In this document: positions 1 through 8,118 of the stretch, in pieces | How the letters are laid out: each line of letters starts with the position of its first letter | Numbering within the stretch: position 1 is the stretch's first letter | Assembly (NCBI GenBank): GCA_947466085.1 | Contig: CANIEC010000031.1 | Coordinates: 1-35,953 of the forward strand | DNA: 35,953 nt | Direction: 5' to 3' | DNA from: Rhodospirillales bacterium | GTDB taxonomy: Bacteria; Pseudomonadota; Alphaproteobacteria; Reyranellales; Reyranellaceae | The notes under the pieces: model-generated | Told to the model about the DNA's origin: nothing | What the model saw: only the letters and a program-made list of their open reading frames with translations | Database searches by the model: none | Made by a program: the position numbers and the translations under genes

Positions 1-87
1 CGGCCAAGGATAGCGGCGCGGGAAGTTGCGCCGCAACCGATCTGTGCGACCGCGACCGCGCATATCGTCTCAGACGTATCGGATGTG

Positions 88-462
88 TCAGGCGCCGGCT
101 TGCGTTGCGAGCCAGGCGCGGGCCTTCTTCTCCGTCTTGAACAAGGCCGCCGGTCGCTTCGACGGCGAGATGTTGACGAAGCGCTTGAACGCCAGGACGA
201 CCGATTCGTCACGGCCGACGACGGCCAGCGGACCGCTCGGGAACTGGGACGTATAGGCGCTCAGCCGCGCGCCCATCGCCATCACGTCGGCGTCGTCGTA
301 GACCGGCTTGAGACCGGTCGCATCGAACAGCTTCGAATAGGCGAGTGCATTGGCCACGACGAGGGTGTCGAAATGCTCCTCCATCTCCTTCAGCGTGACC
401 TCGCCCTCGGCGACGACATGGATGAGCTTCTCAGAATGCAGGATCTCCCAGCGCAGCGGCAT
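88..462 (-). CDS. STAS/SpoIIAA-like small protein
   Basis: 124 residues, no signal peptide or membrane segment, so probably cytosolic. The fold pattern (an opening strand 'LHSEKLIHVVAEGEV', a helix, then 'SKLFDATGL') resembles the SpoIIAA-like/STAS-like family found as stand-alone proteins in alphaproteobacteria; partner and biochemical role are unknown. The ATG at 462 is preceded by GGAG about nine bases upstream, which supports this start. It stands alone, divergent from the Rap1a/Tai-like gene. The family call is by pattern only. It is not evident that it belongs to a sigma-factor switch, since no kinase or sigma factor gene is nearby. Confidence 0.72.
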   Translation of the reverse strand: MPLRWEILHSEKLIHVVAEGEVTLKEMEEHFDTLVVANALAYSKLFDATGLKPVYDDADVMAMGARLSAYTSQFPSGPLAVVGRDESVVLAFKRFVNISPSKRPAALFKTEKKARAWLATQAGA

Positions 463-593
463 CGTTCGCGTCTCCAGCAGCCTCCGTCTCCCCGTGCATC
501 GAGCGTATCACGGGCAACACCGGCGCCGCCAAAGCCTGTTCGCAGGCCTGCGCTGCGCGCTATCATCGCATGGAACCGGAAGAGAATGGACGG

Positions 594-956
594 ATGAAGC
601 TGGCTCGTCATTTGACTGTCACATTGACCATTGTCCTCGCCGCCCCCCTGATTTCTCCCGGGGCCCGGGCGCAGCAGGACACGAACTCGGCCAACTACAT
701 CATGCTGGGCTGCGAGGCGTTCCTCCTCGACCCGATCCCGACCTCCAGGTTGCTGGTCGCGGGGGTCTGCGCCGGGATCATCGACACGCTGCAGGCGATC
801 AAGCCGAACATCTGCCTGCCGGGCATCTCGACGCGACGGCTGCTGGTGCGCGGAGTCGTCACCTACATCAACAACAATCCTGCGCGCCTGCACGAGAATT
901 TCATCGAACTGGCAGGCGAAGCCTTGGAACAAACCTGGCCCTGCACCAAGCAATAG
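594..956 (+). CDS. Secreted Rap1a/Tai-family-like protein
   Basis: About 120 residues with an N-terminal signal peptide (KLARHLTVTLTIVLAAP, cleavage likely near ARAQQ), so exported to the periplasm. The mature part has four cysteines in the spacing seen in Rap1a/Tai domain proteins (LGCEAFL, AGVCAGI, NICLPG and a final WPC), suggesting two disulfides. In the family, some members are immunity proteins against type VI secretion amidases, but many alphaproteobacterial copies are orphans. No effector or secretion gene is near, so an immunity role is not supported here. I prefer the ATG at 594 (GGAAGAGA upstream and a signal peptide starting with MKLAR) over the in-frame ATG at 570. Confidence 0.72.
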   Translation: MKLARHLTVTLTIVLAAPLISPGARAQQDTNSANYIMLGCEAFLLDPIPTSRLLVAGVCAGIIDTLQAIKPNICLPGISTRRLLVRGVVTYINNNPARLHENFIELAGEALEQTWPCTKQ

Positions 957-1042
957 CGATCACAGGGCGCCGCGTCCGGTTGCAGAACTCCTGACCCACA
1001 CCTCGTCGACCATCGCGGTCGCCTGCTGCTGGCGCAGATCGA

Positions 1043-1070
1043 TTGACGTCGTGTGGTGTTACATTATAAC
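1043..1070 (+). promoter_or_regulatory. Sigma-70-type promoter of the TonB receptor gene
   Basis: TTGACG (1043-1048), a 16-base spacer and TATAAC (1065-1070) form a near-consensus promoter. Transcription would begin near 1077, giving a leader of about 39 bases before the ATG at 1116, with AGGAGA at 1105-1110 as ribosome binding site. The block is far more AT-rich than its surroundings. The -10 lies inside a Zur-like palindrome, so repression by occlusion is likely. Confidence 0.7.
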
Positions 1071-1086
1071 AAGATACGGTATAACA
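1057..1086. promoter_or_regulatory. Candidate tandem Zur operator
   Basis: TGTTACATTATAACA (1057-1071) is a near-perfect palindrome that differs from the Zur core TGTTATANTATAACA at one position. It abuts a weaker second 15-base unit, AGATACGGTATAACA (1072-1086), matching 10 of 14 defined positions. The first overlaps the -10 element and the second covers the expected start site. Zur is the zinc-responsive Fur-family repressor; alphaproteobacterial Zur regulons include TonB-dependent zinc receptors. The match was made by eye, and the zur gene is not in the window. Confidence 0.6.
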
Positions 1087-1115
1087 TCATTTTGGTGTAA
1101 TCCTAGGAGACCCGG

Positions 1116-3269
1116 ATGCAGCGGATCGGCGTATCGGCATTGGCCCTCGCAGCAGGTCTTTCCGCAGCCCACCCGGCACTGGCGCAGAGCGCGCCCGAGG
1201 CCCAGCCACAGCAGGCGCCATCGGACGGGCTGGCGATCGAAGTGGTCGGCAAGCGGTTCGACCGCGAGCGCAGCGAGATCCAGCCGAGCCTCGGCGCCAC
1301 GCGGTACGATTTCAGCAAGACGGCGATCAGCAATACCCCGCTGGGCGAGAACGCCACGCTCAACCAGGTGCTGCTGCGCGCCCCCGGCGTCGTGCAGGAC
1401 GGCTTCGGCCAGATCCACGTGCGCGGCGACCATGGCAGCCTGCAGTATCGTCTGGACGGCGTGCAGCTGCCCGAGGGCCTGGCGCTGTTCAGCAGCATCC
1501 TCTCGCCGCGCTTCGCCGACCAGCTCTCGCTGATCACCGGCGCCCTGCCCGCCCAATACGGCCTGCGCACCGCCGGCGTGGTCGACATCACAGTGAAGTC
1601 CGGCATCACCAATCCCGGCGGCGAGGCCTCGGCGATGGTGGGATCCTACAACTGGGTGCAGCCGGCGCTGGAATATGGCGGTCGTTCCGGCAACTTCGAC
1701 TATTTCGCCGTCGGCCAGTATGTCAGCAATAACATCGGCATCGAGAACCCGACGCCCAGCACCGCCCCGCTCCACGACGCCACCGCGCAATGGTATGCGC
1801 TGACCAAGCTCAGCGCCCTGGCCGACGAGAACACGCGCCTGAGCTTCATCGCCGGCGGCGCCAGCGCGCGCTATCAGATTCCCAATGTGCCGGGGCAGAC
1901 CCCCGCCTTCCCGGTCAACGGCATCACCGACTGGAACAGCGCGGTGCTCGACCAGCGCCAGTGGGAGGATACGTACTTCGGCATCGCCTCGCTGCAGAAG
2001 AGCTACCAGAACTTCAACATGCAGCTCTCGGGCTTCGCCCGCTACTCCAAGCTCTCCTACCAGCCCGACGCGCTCGGCGACCTGCTCTACAACGGCGTCG
2101 CGCCCTGGTCGCAACGCTCCAGCCTGGCGTTCGGCGTCCAGGCCGACGCGAGCTGGAAGGTCGCGTCCAACCACACGCTGCGCGGTGGCTTCCTCGTCCA
2201 GCGCGAGCAGGTCTCGAGCTTCAGCCAGAACAACGCGCTGGGACTGATCCCCGATCCGCTCAATCCCGGCGAACTGATCCCCGGCGACAGCCCGGTGGGA
2301 TTCACCGACGGCTCCAATCTCATCGGCTGGACCTACAGCGTCTATCTGCAGGACGAGTGGAAGATCATCCCGACCGTCACGGTGAACTTCGGTGCGCGCT
2401 TCGACGCCATCTCCGGACAGATCTCGGAGAACCAGGTCAGCCCACGCATCAACGTCGTCTGGGAGCCGACGCCGCAGATTAGCTTCCGCGCCGGCTACTC
2501 GCGCTACTTCGTGCCGGCGCCGCTCAACCAGGTCGGCTTCGCCTCCCTCGCCGCCCGGACGGGCACGACGGCCGTGCCCGAGAATTTCATCAACGATCCG
2601 GTCAAGGCAGAACGATCCGATTACTTCGATGTCGGTCTGACGGTGAAACCGATGGAGGGCCTGACCCTCGGCTATGCCGGCTACTACAAGTTCGCGCAGA
2701 ACTATCTCGACAAGGGCCAGTTCGGCGCGCCGATCCAGCTGGCGTCCTTCAACTATGCGAACGCACAGGTGAAGGGTTTCGAACTCTACGCCAACTACGA
2801 TCAGGGTCCATGGTCCGTCTACGGCAACCTCGCCTGGTCCAAGGTCAGCGCCACCAAGATCAACTCGGCCCAGTACAATTTCTCGCCCGAGGATCTGTCC
2901 TATATCGGCAACTACTGGATCGCCGCCGACCACGACCAGGGTTGGACCGGCTCCGCCGGTGCCGCCTACATCTTCAACCAGGGCAGCGACCACGCGACCC
3001 GCGTCTCGGCCGACGTGCTGTTTGGCAGCGGCCTGCGCACCAGCGTGGTGACACCCAACGACACCTCGCTGCCGCCCTACGCCACGCTCAACCTGTCGGT
3101 GACGCAGAAGATTCCGCTCGGCGCCGGCAAGGGCACGCAGATCCGCCTCGACGCGATCAACGTCACCGACGGCGTCTACGAGCTGCGCACCGGCGAGGGC
3201 GTGGGCGTCGGCGCCCCGCAGTACGGAATGCGCCGGGCCTTCTTCGTGACGCTCGCGCAAAAATTCTGA
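1116..3269 (+). CDS. TonB-dependent outer-membrane receptor, likely zinc-responsive
   Basis: 717 residues, a normal length for an outer-membrane TonB-dependent transporter. A signal peptide (MQRIGVSALALAAGLSA, cleavage after ALAQ) is followed by a plug domain (about residues 60-170, with LNQVLLRAPGVVQDGFGQ, HVRGDHGS and YRLDGVQLP) and a long beta-barrel that ends in the typical aromatic residue (LAQKF). It would import a metal or metal chelate using TonB-ExbBD energy; none of those genes is here. The substrate is not shown by the protein itself. The Zur-like operator upstream suggests zinc, making it a possible ZnuD analogue. No cobalamin riboswitch precedes it, so BtuB is less likely despite the B12 genes elsewhere. 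Start set by AGGAGA five bases upstream. Confidence 0.9.
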   Translation: MQRIGVSALALAAGLSAAHPALAQSAPEAQPQQAPSDGLAIEVVGKRFDRERSEIQPSLGATRYDFSKTAISNTPLGENATLNQVLLRAPGVVQDGFGQIHVRGDHGSLQYRLDGVQLPEGLALFSSILSPRFADQLSLITGALPAQYGLRTAGVVDITVKSGITNPGGEASAMVGSYNWVQPALEYGGRSGNFDYFAVGQYVSNNIGIENPTPSTAPLHDATAQWYALTKLSALADENTRLSFIAGGASARYQIPNVPGQTPAFPVNGITDWNSAVLDQRQWEDTYFGIASLQKSYQNFNMQLSGFARYSKLSYQPDALGDLLYNGVAPWSQRSSLAFGVQADASWKVASNHTLRGGFLVQREQVSSFSQNNALGLIPDPLNPGELIPGDSPVGFTDGSNLIGWTYSVYLQDEWKIIPTVTVNFGARFDAISGQISENQVSPRINVVWEPTPQISFRAGYSRYFVPAPLNQVGFASLAARTGTTAVPENFINDPVKAERSDYFDVGLTVKPMEGLTLGYAGYYKFAQNYLDKGQFGAPIQLASFNYANAQVKGFELYANYDQGPWSVYGNLAWSKVSATKINSAQYNFSPEDLSYIGNYWIAADHDQGWTGSAGAAYIFNQGSDHATRVSADVLFGSGLRTSVVTPNDTSLPPYATLNLSVTQKIPLGAGKGTQIRLDAINVTDGVYELRTGEGVGVGAPQYGMRRAFFVTLAQKF

Positions 3270-3317
3270 CGCGCAAACGACATGATGCGGGAAGGCCGGG
3301 CGTGCTAGAAACGCTTC

Positions 3318-4073
3318 ATGCCTGACACCAGCCTTCCCTTCGTCCTGACCCTTCAGGGCGGCTCCAACTTCCGCGACCTCGGCGGCTACAAGACCGCCGA
3401 CGGCCGCACCGTCCGCCGCAACGCGGTGTTCCGCTCGGCCCATCTCGGCGGCCTGACCGACGAGGACCGCGGCGCGCTCGGCCGCCTCGGCGTGCGCACC
3501 ATCGTCGACCTGCGCGGCGTCAGCGAAGCGGCCGAGACGCCGCACCTGATCGAAGGCCTCGAGTGCCGCATCGTCGGCGCACACATCGAGCCCGGCGTCG
3601 GCGAAAAGATCCGCGGCGCCGTGGCCGACGGATCCGCCAACCCGCACATCATGATGGGGTTCCTCACGGATCATTACCGTGACTATCCGCGCCGCTGCGC
3701 CCCCGGGTTCCGCACCCTGTTCTCGACCCTGAGCGACGGCACGCACCGGCCGCTGGTGTTCCACTGCACCGCCGGCAAGGACCGCACCGGCTTCGCCTCG
3801 GCCCTGCTGCTCTCGCTGCTCGGCGTGCCCTGGGAAACGGTGCTGGAGGATTACCTCCGCACCAACGAACTGTGGACCGGCCATATCGGCCGCTATCCCG
3901 AACTCGACATCGACACCCGCGCCGCCATCGTCGAGGCGCGCACGCCTTATCTCGAAGCCGCCTTCGAGGTCGTACGCGGCGACTTCGGCACACCGGAAGA
4001 CTTCGCGGAGAAGGCGCTCGGCCTCAACGTCGCGGCACGCGAGCGGCTGAAGGCGGATTTGCTGGAAGGGTGA
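3318..4073 (+). CDS. Tyrosine phosphatase family protein (Y_phosphatase3 type)
   Basis: 251 residues, cytosolic. The active-site loop HCTAGKDRTG (149-158) supplies the nucleophile Cys150 and phosphate-binding Arg156, the CX5R signature of protein tyrosine and lipid phosphatases. The N-terminal GGSNFRDLGGY (residues 14-24) and VFRSAHL are hallmarks of the bacterial MptpB-like group, whose members dephosphorylate phosphotyrosine and sometimes phosphoinositides. It lies 48 bases after the TonB receptor and 22 before the epoxide hydrolase-like gene, so the three may be co-transcribed, though no functional link is obvious. No strong ribosome binding site is seen before the ATG. Confidence 0.88.
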   Translation: MPDTSLPFVLTLQGGSNFRDLGGYKTADGRTVRRNAVFRSAHLGGLTDEDRGALGRLGVRTIVDLRGVSEAAETPHLIEGLECRIVGAHIEPGVGEKIRGAVADGSANPHIMMGFLTDHYRDYPRRCAPGFRTLFSTLSDGTHRPLVFHCTAGKDRTGFASALLLSLLGVPWETVLEDYLRTNELWTGHIGRYPELDIDTRAAIVEARTPYLEAAFEVVRGDFGTPEDFAEKALGLNVAARERLKADLLEG

Positions 4074-4095
4074 GTTCCGCGCTACGCCTGTCGGC

Positions 4096-5331
4096 ATGGC
4101 CGACACGCGCTACGACACTCCCGAACCCTTCAAGGTCGACATTCCCGAGCGGGCGCTGATCGACCTCGACGAGCGCCTGCGCCGCTGGCGTCCGCCGGTG
4201 GCGATTGCCGACGGCGGCTCCTGGGCCTCAGGCACCGACCCTGCGTTCCTCGCCGATCTGGTCGACTACTGGCGCCACGGCTACGACTGGCAGCGCTGCC
4301 AGGAGGCCATCAACCAGTGGCCGAATTACCTGGTCGACATCGGCCCGCAGCGCCTCCATTTCATCCGAGAACCCGGCACCGCGGTCGAGGACGCGCCGCG
4401 GCCGCTGCCGCTGGTCGTAACGCATGGCTGGCCGGGATCGATCGTCGAGTTCCTGCACCTCATCGATGTCCTCGCCCATCCCGAAGACCACGGCGGCGAT
4501 CCGCTCGACGCCTTCGACGTGATCGTGCCCTCGCTGCCGGGCTACGGCTTCTCCGGCCCGCCGATTCGCGAAGACGGCACGACAGGCCCGATCGGGCCGC
4601 GCGCCATCGCGGGCCTGTGGCACAAGCTCGTGACCGAGAAGCTCAACTACGACCGTCCCTACGGCATCCAGGGCGGCGACTGGGGCGCCGTCGTCTCGTC
4701 TTGGCTCGCGTTCGACCATCCGCAGAAGGACGACTCGGGCGTCCTCGGCGTCCATCTCAACATGATGGGGCTGCGGCCGGGCCTCGATCTCAAGACGGCC
4801 ACCTTGAGCGCCGACGAGCAGGCCTGGCTCGCGAAGATGGGCAGCGCGCTCGACGACAAGACCGCCTACCAGCGCATCCATGCGACGCGGCCGCAGACCC
4901 TGGGCGTGGCGCTGGCCGATTCGCCCGTGGGCCTCGCGTCGTGGATCGTCGAGAAGTTCCAGGCGTGGAGCGACTGCGGCGGCGATCCCCTGAAGCGCTT
5001 CTCGATGGACACGCTGCTCGACAACATCATGGTCTACTGGCTGACCGGCACGGCGGGCACTGCGACCTGGCTCTACCGTGGCGCCGCCGAGCAGAAGCCC
5101 CGCGCGCTGCCCGTGGGTGCGAAGGTGGAAACGCCGACCGGCTTCGCGGCTTTCCCGGCCGACATCGCGCCCGCGCCGCCAAAGGAATGGATCGAGCGCG
5201 CCTTCAACCTCCGTCGTCACACGATCATGCCGAGCGGCGGCCACTTCGCGGCGCTCGAGGAACCCGACCTGCTGGTCGAGGATATCAGGGCCTTCTTCCG
5301 CCCCCTGCGCTACGGCGCGGCGAACGATTAG
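4096..5331 (+). CDS. Epoxide hydrolase N-terminal domain alpha/beta hydrolase
   Basis: 411 residues, cytosolic. The N-terminal part (about 1-100: PFKVDIPERALIDLDERL, the WPNY motif and the QRLHFI strand) is the EHN domain of microsomal-type epoxide hydrolases. The alpha/beta hydrolase part carries the HGWPGS oxyanion motif (110-115), the nucleophile in GGDWG (Asp195) and the catalytic His in SGGHFAALE (about 383). The reaction would be hydrolysis of an epoxide through an alkyl-enzyme ester; the substrate is unknown. All catalytic motifs look intact. It follows the phosphatase gene by 22 bases, and its 3' side is a large palindromic repeat block. Confidence 0.88.
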   Translation: MADTRYDTPEPFKVDIPERALIDLDERLRRWRPPVAIADGGSWASGTDPAFLADLVDYWRHGYDWQRCQEAINQWPNYLVDIGPQRLHFIREPGTAVEDAPRPLPLVVTHGWPGSIVEFLHLIDVLAHPEDHGGDPLDAFDVIVPSLPGYGFSGPPIREDGTTGPIGPRAIAGLWHKLVTEKLNYDRPYGIQGGDWGAVVSSWLAFDHPQKDDSGVLGVHLNMMGLRPGLDLKTATLSADEQAWLAKMGSALDDKTAYQRIHATRPQTLGVALADSPVGLASWIVEKFQAWSDCGGDPLKRFSMDTLLDNIMVYWLTGTAGTATWLYRGAAEQKPRALPVGAKVETPTGFAAFPADIAPAPPKEWIERAFNLRRHTIMPSGGHFAALEEPDLLVEDIRAFFRPLRYGAAND

Positions 5332-5360
5332 GGTCTTCCCGAGCGAAGTAGAATCGCTTT

Positions 5361-5478
5361 CCTCCCCATTCAAATGGGGAGGTGGCGGCGTCTTGCGCCG
5401 TCGGAGGGGTCATGGCCTTGCGAGGCCCATGACCCCATCACCCCGTAAGACGGGGCACTTCCCCATCTGAATGCAGGG
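5361..5478. repeat. 118-bp palindromic mosaic repeat, copy 1
   Basis: Four nested hairpins in a row: CCTCCCCATT/AATGGGGAGG, CGGCG/CGCCG, a GGGGTCATGG/CCATGACCCC pair, and CCCCGT/ACGGGG, ending in a second CCCCAT arm. The same element occurs in the opposite orientation at 23801-23918 with only scattered differences. It lies just 3' of a gene, does not code, and shows no transposase. It looks like a REP/BIME-type element and may act as a bidirectional terminator. Confidence 0.8.
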
Positions 5479-5734
5479 CGGTCCGGGGAAAATGACGCGC
5501 GATCTCGAATAGGGGAAAATTGTCATCCCGAGCGCAGCGAGGGACCTTTAGAGCCACCGACAAAGGTCCCTCGCTGCGCTCGGGATGACAAAGTGCGGAC
5601 AAATCGAGCCGGCTGGACAAAACTCGGGGTCCTGAGTCGGACACTCCCTGGACTGCAACGTATCGTTGCCGCTGCTGGCGATTTGCAGGACCTCTTCAAT
5701 CTTCCCCGGACAGCCCTGCATCTGAATGGGGAAG
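5458..5734. repeat. Interrupted 33-bp inverted repeat enclosing another palindrome
   Basis: The left arm (5458-5490, starting CTTCCCCATCTGAATG) and right arm (5701-5734, starting CTTCCCCGGACAGCCC) are reverse complements over about 33 bases, with a few changes around the TCTGA core. They flank about 210 bases holding the perfect 29-bp palindrome at 5521-5590 and a further 110 bases with no gene or motif that I recognise. The right arm ends 38 bases from the stop of the convergent MFS gene, and 5735-5772 holds nothing recognisable. The arrangement looks like one repeat inserted into another. Confidence 0.65.
5521..5590. repeat. Perfect 29-bp inverted repeat
   Basis: The arms 5521-5549 (TGTCATCCCGAGCGCAGCGA...) and 5562-5590 are exact reverse complements around a 12-base loop. 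The same 29-bp unit recurs at 18672-18700 and 18742-18770, where the pair is arranged the other way round. It can form a very stable stem in either strand. Confidence 0.9.
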
Positions 5735-5772
5735 CAATTGATCTCTGCGGCTCAATCCATGTGGGAAGGACG

Positions 5773-7026
5773 CTAGATCGCCAGAACTCGCGGCCTTCGG
5801 GCCGCCAGCGCCGCCATTACCGCGAGCGTTGCCAGCGTGCCGAACAGCAGCAGCGAGTCGGTGTAGGTGCCGCTCCAGTCGCGCAACATGCCGGAGACCA
5901 GCGGCCCGGCGGCCTGCGCCGTCACCTGCAAGGACAGCGCCACGCCGCGAATGGCGCCATAGCTCTCGCGTCCGAAATAGTCGGCCCAGGCCACGGGCAG
6001 GAGCAGCATGATCCCGCCGATGCCGATGCCGAACAGGCCGGCCGCCGCCATCGCGGTCTCGACCCCGGAGACAAAGATCAGCCCGTAGCTGCCAAGCGCC
6101 ATGCACGCCGCGCACAGCGCCATCTGGTAGCGCACCGGCCACCGCCGCGGCAGGAAGCCGATGCCGAAGCTCGCCGCCCCCGAGAGCATCGCGACGAAGG
6201 CGATCACCGAAGCCGCCGCGACCGGCGACAGGCCGCGTTCGATCAGGTGGGGTGCGTTGTGGAGGCTCACGCCGGCCTGCACGGGAAACAGGAGGACCGT
6301 GTAGAGCGAGAGCAGCCAGAAGGCCGGCGTGCGCATCGCCTGCGCCCGGCTCCAGCGCGGCTCGACGAGCGGCGGCGCCCTGCCGTCGGCCAGCCGGTCG
6401 GGCTGCAGGCCGACATCCTCCGGGCGCCGCACCAGCAGCAGCCAGCACGGCACGAAGCCGACCAGCAGCACCGTGGCGCCGACCGCGATCCAGCCGGCGC
6501 GCCAGTCGGCACCGCTTATGGCGAACTGCGCGATCAGCGGCAGCCCGACCAGCCCCGACATCTGCGCCAGGGTGGCGAACGACGCGGCGATGCCGCGGCG
6601 CGCCACGAACCAGTTGTTGAGCGCGCCGTAAAGACCGAGGTCGAACGGCCCGGCCCAGATCATCCGCGCGAAGCAGAACAGCACGTAGAACAATAGCAAC
6701 GACTGGATCAGCGACAGCGCCATGCAGGCGACGCCCGTGCCCGCCACGGCGAGGCAGAGCACAAGGCGCGCGCCGCGGCGATCGACGAACGGCCCGATCA
6801 GCGGCGAGAGGATCGCCGCCAGCAGGCCGCCCAGCGACACCGCACCGGACATCTCCGTGCGCGACCATCCGAACGCTTCGGTCATCGGCAACACGAAGAT
6901 CGAGAGCACGGCAACCGCCGGTCCCTGCCGCGCGAAGCCCGCGAGGCAGATGCAGCCCAGCACCACCCAGCCGTAGAAAAACGGCAGCCGCGGGATCAGG
7001 AACCGCGGCAGGGGCGGTGCTTGCAT
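5773..7026 (-). CDS. MFS transporter, monocarboxylate-transporter-like
   Basis: About 417 residues with some twelve hydrophobic segments, an inner-membrane major facilitator. The first segment FFYGWVVLGCICLAGF, the loop FGWSRTEMSGA and the cytoplasmic loop after helix 2 (GPFVDRRGARL) follow the pattern of monocarboxylate/oxalate-formate-type MFS proteins, so an organic acid is a reasonable but unproven substrate. The two halves are separated by a central loop (RRPEDVGLQPDRL...). The ATG at 7026 is used; an in-frame TTG at 7053 would add nine residues, and neither has a clear Shine-Dalgarno sequence. It stands between two palindromic repeat blocks, so it is probably transcribed alone. Confidence 0.85.
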   Translation of the reverse strand: MQAPPLPRFLIPRLPFFYGWVVLGCICLAGFARQGPAVAVLSIFVLPMTEAFGWSRTEMSGAVSLGGLLAAILSPLIGPFVDRRGARLVLCLAVAGTGVACMALSLIQSLLLFYVLFCFARMIWAGPFDLGLYGALNNWFVARRGIAASFATLAQMSGLVGLPLIAQFAISGADWRAGWIAVGATVLLVGFVPCWLLLVRRPEDVGLQPDRLADGRAPPLVEPRWSRAQAMRTPAFWLLSLYTVLLFPVQAGVSLHNAPHLIERGLSPVAAASVIAFVAMLSGAASFGIGFLPRRWPVRYQMALCAACMALGSYGLIFVSGVETAMAAAGLFGIGIGGIMLLLPVAWADYFGRESYGAIRGVALSLQVTAQAAGPLVSGMLRDWSGTYTDSLLLFGTLATLAVMAALAARRPRVLAI

Positions 7027-7069
7027 CCGCAACCCGGAGTCTTTCTGACTCAAAGTCAGCCCCCAAATA

Positions 7070-7182
7070 CCTCATCCTGAGGAGCGCGCGCAGCGCGCGT
7101 CTCGAAGGATGGGCAACCAGCGTGGTGTCTGTAGCCGATGCGTCGAGACGGCTGCTCCGCAGCCTCCTCAGCATGAGGTGGT
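7070..7182. repeat. Imperfect palindromic repeat (CCTCATCCTGAGGAG type)
   Basis: The left part begins CTCATCCTGAGGAGCGCGCG and continues to TCTCGAAGGATG; the right part reads CGAGACGGCTGCTCCGCAGC, then CTCCTCAGCATGAGG. The two are diverged inverted copies with small inner hairpins (GCGCGC/GCGCGC). It occupies most of the gap between the hydratase stop (7213) and the MFS start, so it may end hydratase transcripts. Confidence 0.65.
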
Positions 7183-7212
7183 AGTTGGATCACAATTCCA
7201 TTCAAACAGACT

Positions 7213-8073
7213 CTAGGCGAAGGTCGCCGTGGCCTGCGCCGCGATCGTGCCTTTGGGCGTCACCGTCCAGAGTTCGGCGCCTTTGCCGTCCGCGGTCGGC
7301 CGGCCGATCGCATCGAACGGCGATGTGTCGAACAAAGGTGCCCGGGCGCGGATGGCGAAGCTCTTGATCGACCGGCCGGGGTTGGAATCGCGCAGCAGGT
7401 CGAACAGGCATTGCTGGGCGAAGGGTCCGTGCACAACCAGGCCAGGATAGCCCTCGGTCTCGATGCAGTAGGTCCGGTCGTAATGGATGCGGTGCGGATT
7501 GAAGGTGATGGCGGAGTAGCGGAACAGCATCACCGGATCGGCCTTGATCGTACGCCGCCACGGCACGTCGGTGGGAGCCGCCTCGCGCACCGGCACGCCG
7601 CTCTTCTCGCCGGCCTTCACTTCCTCGCGGAACACCGTGTTCGCGACTTCGGTGACGGCGAGGCCGCGCGGCGTGAAGATGCGCCGCGTCTGGCTGGTGA
7701 CGATCAGGCTGCCGGTGGCGCCGCCCCTGAGCTGCACATCGGAGAATTCGGTCTCGCGGCGCAGCTTGTCGCCGACCCGGATCTCGCCGTCGAAGGTGAA
7801 GGTCGAGCCGGCATACATGCGGCGCGGCAGCGGGATCTTGGGCAGCACGCCGCCCTCGGTCGGCAGCCCGTCCTCGGCCAGCACGTTGCGGCGGGCATAC
7901 GAGTGCAGGAAGCAGAGATGCCAGCCCGGCGCGATCGCCTCGCCCTCGTCCGGCACCTTGTCGTCGCGATCGAAGGTGGCGATCATCGCCTTCAGCGGCG
8001 CCTGGGTGACGACGTCCTCGTCCTCGATCCTGCGGCCGAGTTCCTTCTTGAGCGGTTCGATGTCGATGGTCAT
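7213..8073 (-). CDS. MaoC/FAS1-like dehydratase (acyl-CoA hydratase family)
   Basis: 286 residues, cytosolic. The N-terminal half (about 1-150: APLKAMIATFDRDD, GWHLCFLHSYARRN, LPRRMYAGSTFTFDGEI) matches the FAS1-like dehydratase N-terminal hotdog domain. The C-terminal half has the hydratase-2-like region NPHRIHYDRTYC followed by GLVVHGPF. Relatives hydrate mesaconyl-C4-CoA or other enoyl-CoA thioesters; the actual substrate is not evident. The ATG at 8073 is chosen because GGAGGAAG lies seven bases upstream; upstream in-frame codons overlap the divergent GNAT gene. The 45-base divergent gap with that gene must hold both promoters. Confidence 0.83.
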   Translation of the reverse strand: MTIDIEPLKKELGRRIEDEDVVTQAPLKAMIATFDRDDKVPDEGEAIAPGWHLCFLHSYARRNVLAEDGLPTEGGVLPKIPLPRRMYAGSTFTFDGEIRVGDKLRRETEFSDVQLRGGATGSLIVTSQTRRIFTPRGLAVTEVANTVFREEVKAGEKSGVPVREAAPTDVPWRRTIKADPVMLFRYSAITFNPHRIHYDRTYCIETEGYPGLVVHGPFAQQCLFDLLRDSNPGRSIKSFAIRARAPLFDTSPFDAIGRPTADGKGAELWTVTPKGTIAAQATATFA

Positions 8074-8118
8074 GGGTGCTTCCTCCGGGCTTTCAGCCAG
8101 CCTAACCAATCCCCTGCC

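Noticed and set aside
1..87. A gene end at the left edge of the window
   Set aside because: No frame with recognisable content; nothing can be supported in these bases.
594..956. Type VI immunity system
   Set aside because: No effector, VgrG, Hcp or other secretion gene in the window; only the immunity-like fold is suggested.
957..1115. Cobalamin riboswitch before the TonB receptor
   Set aside because: No B12-box or long structured leader; the space is taken by a promoter and a Zur-like palindrome, and the leader is only about 39 bases.
1059..4106. A 1015-codon open frame on the minus strand opposite the TonB receptor and the phosphatase
   Set aside because: Antisense frame caused by high GC and codon bias; it resembles no family, while the plus-strand proteins have full motifs.
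5361..5772. Short coding frames across the repeat block (for example 5438-5644 and 5593 onward)
   Set aside because: They read through palindromic repeats, lack ribosome binding sites, and resemble no protein family.
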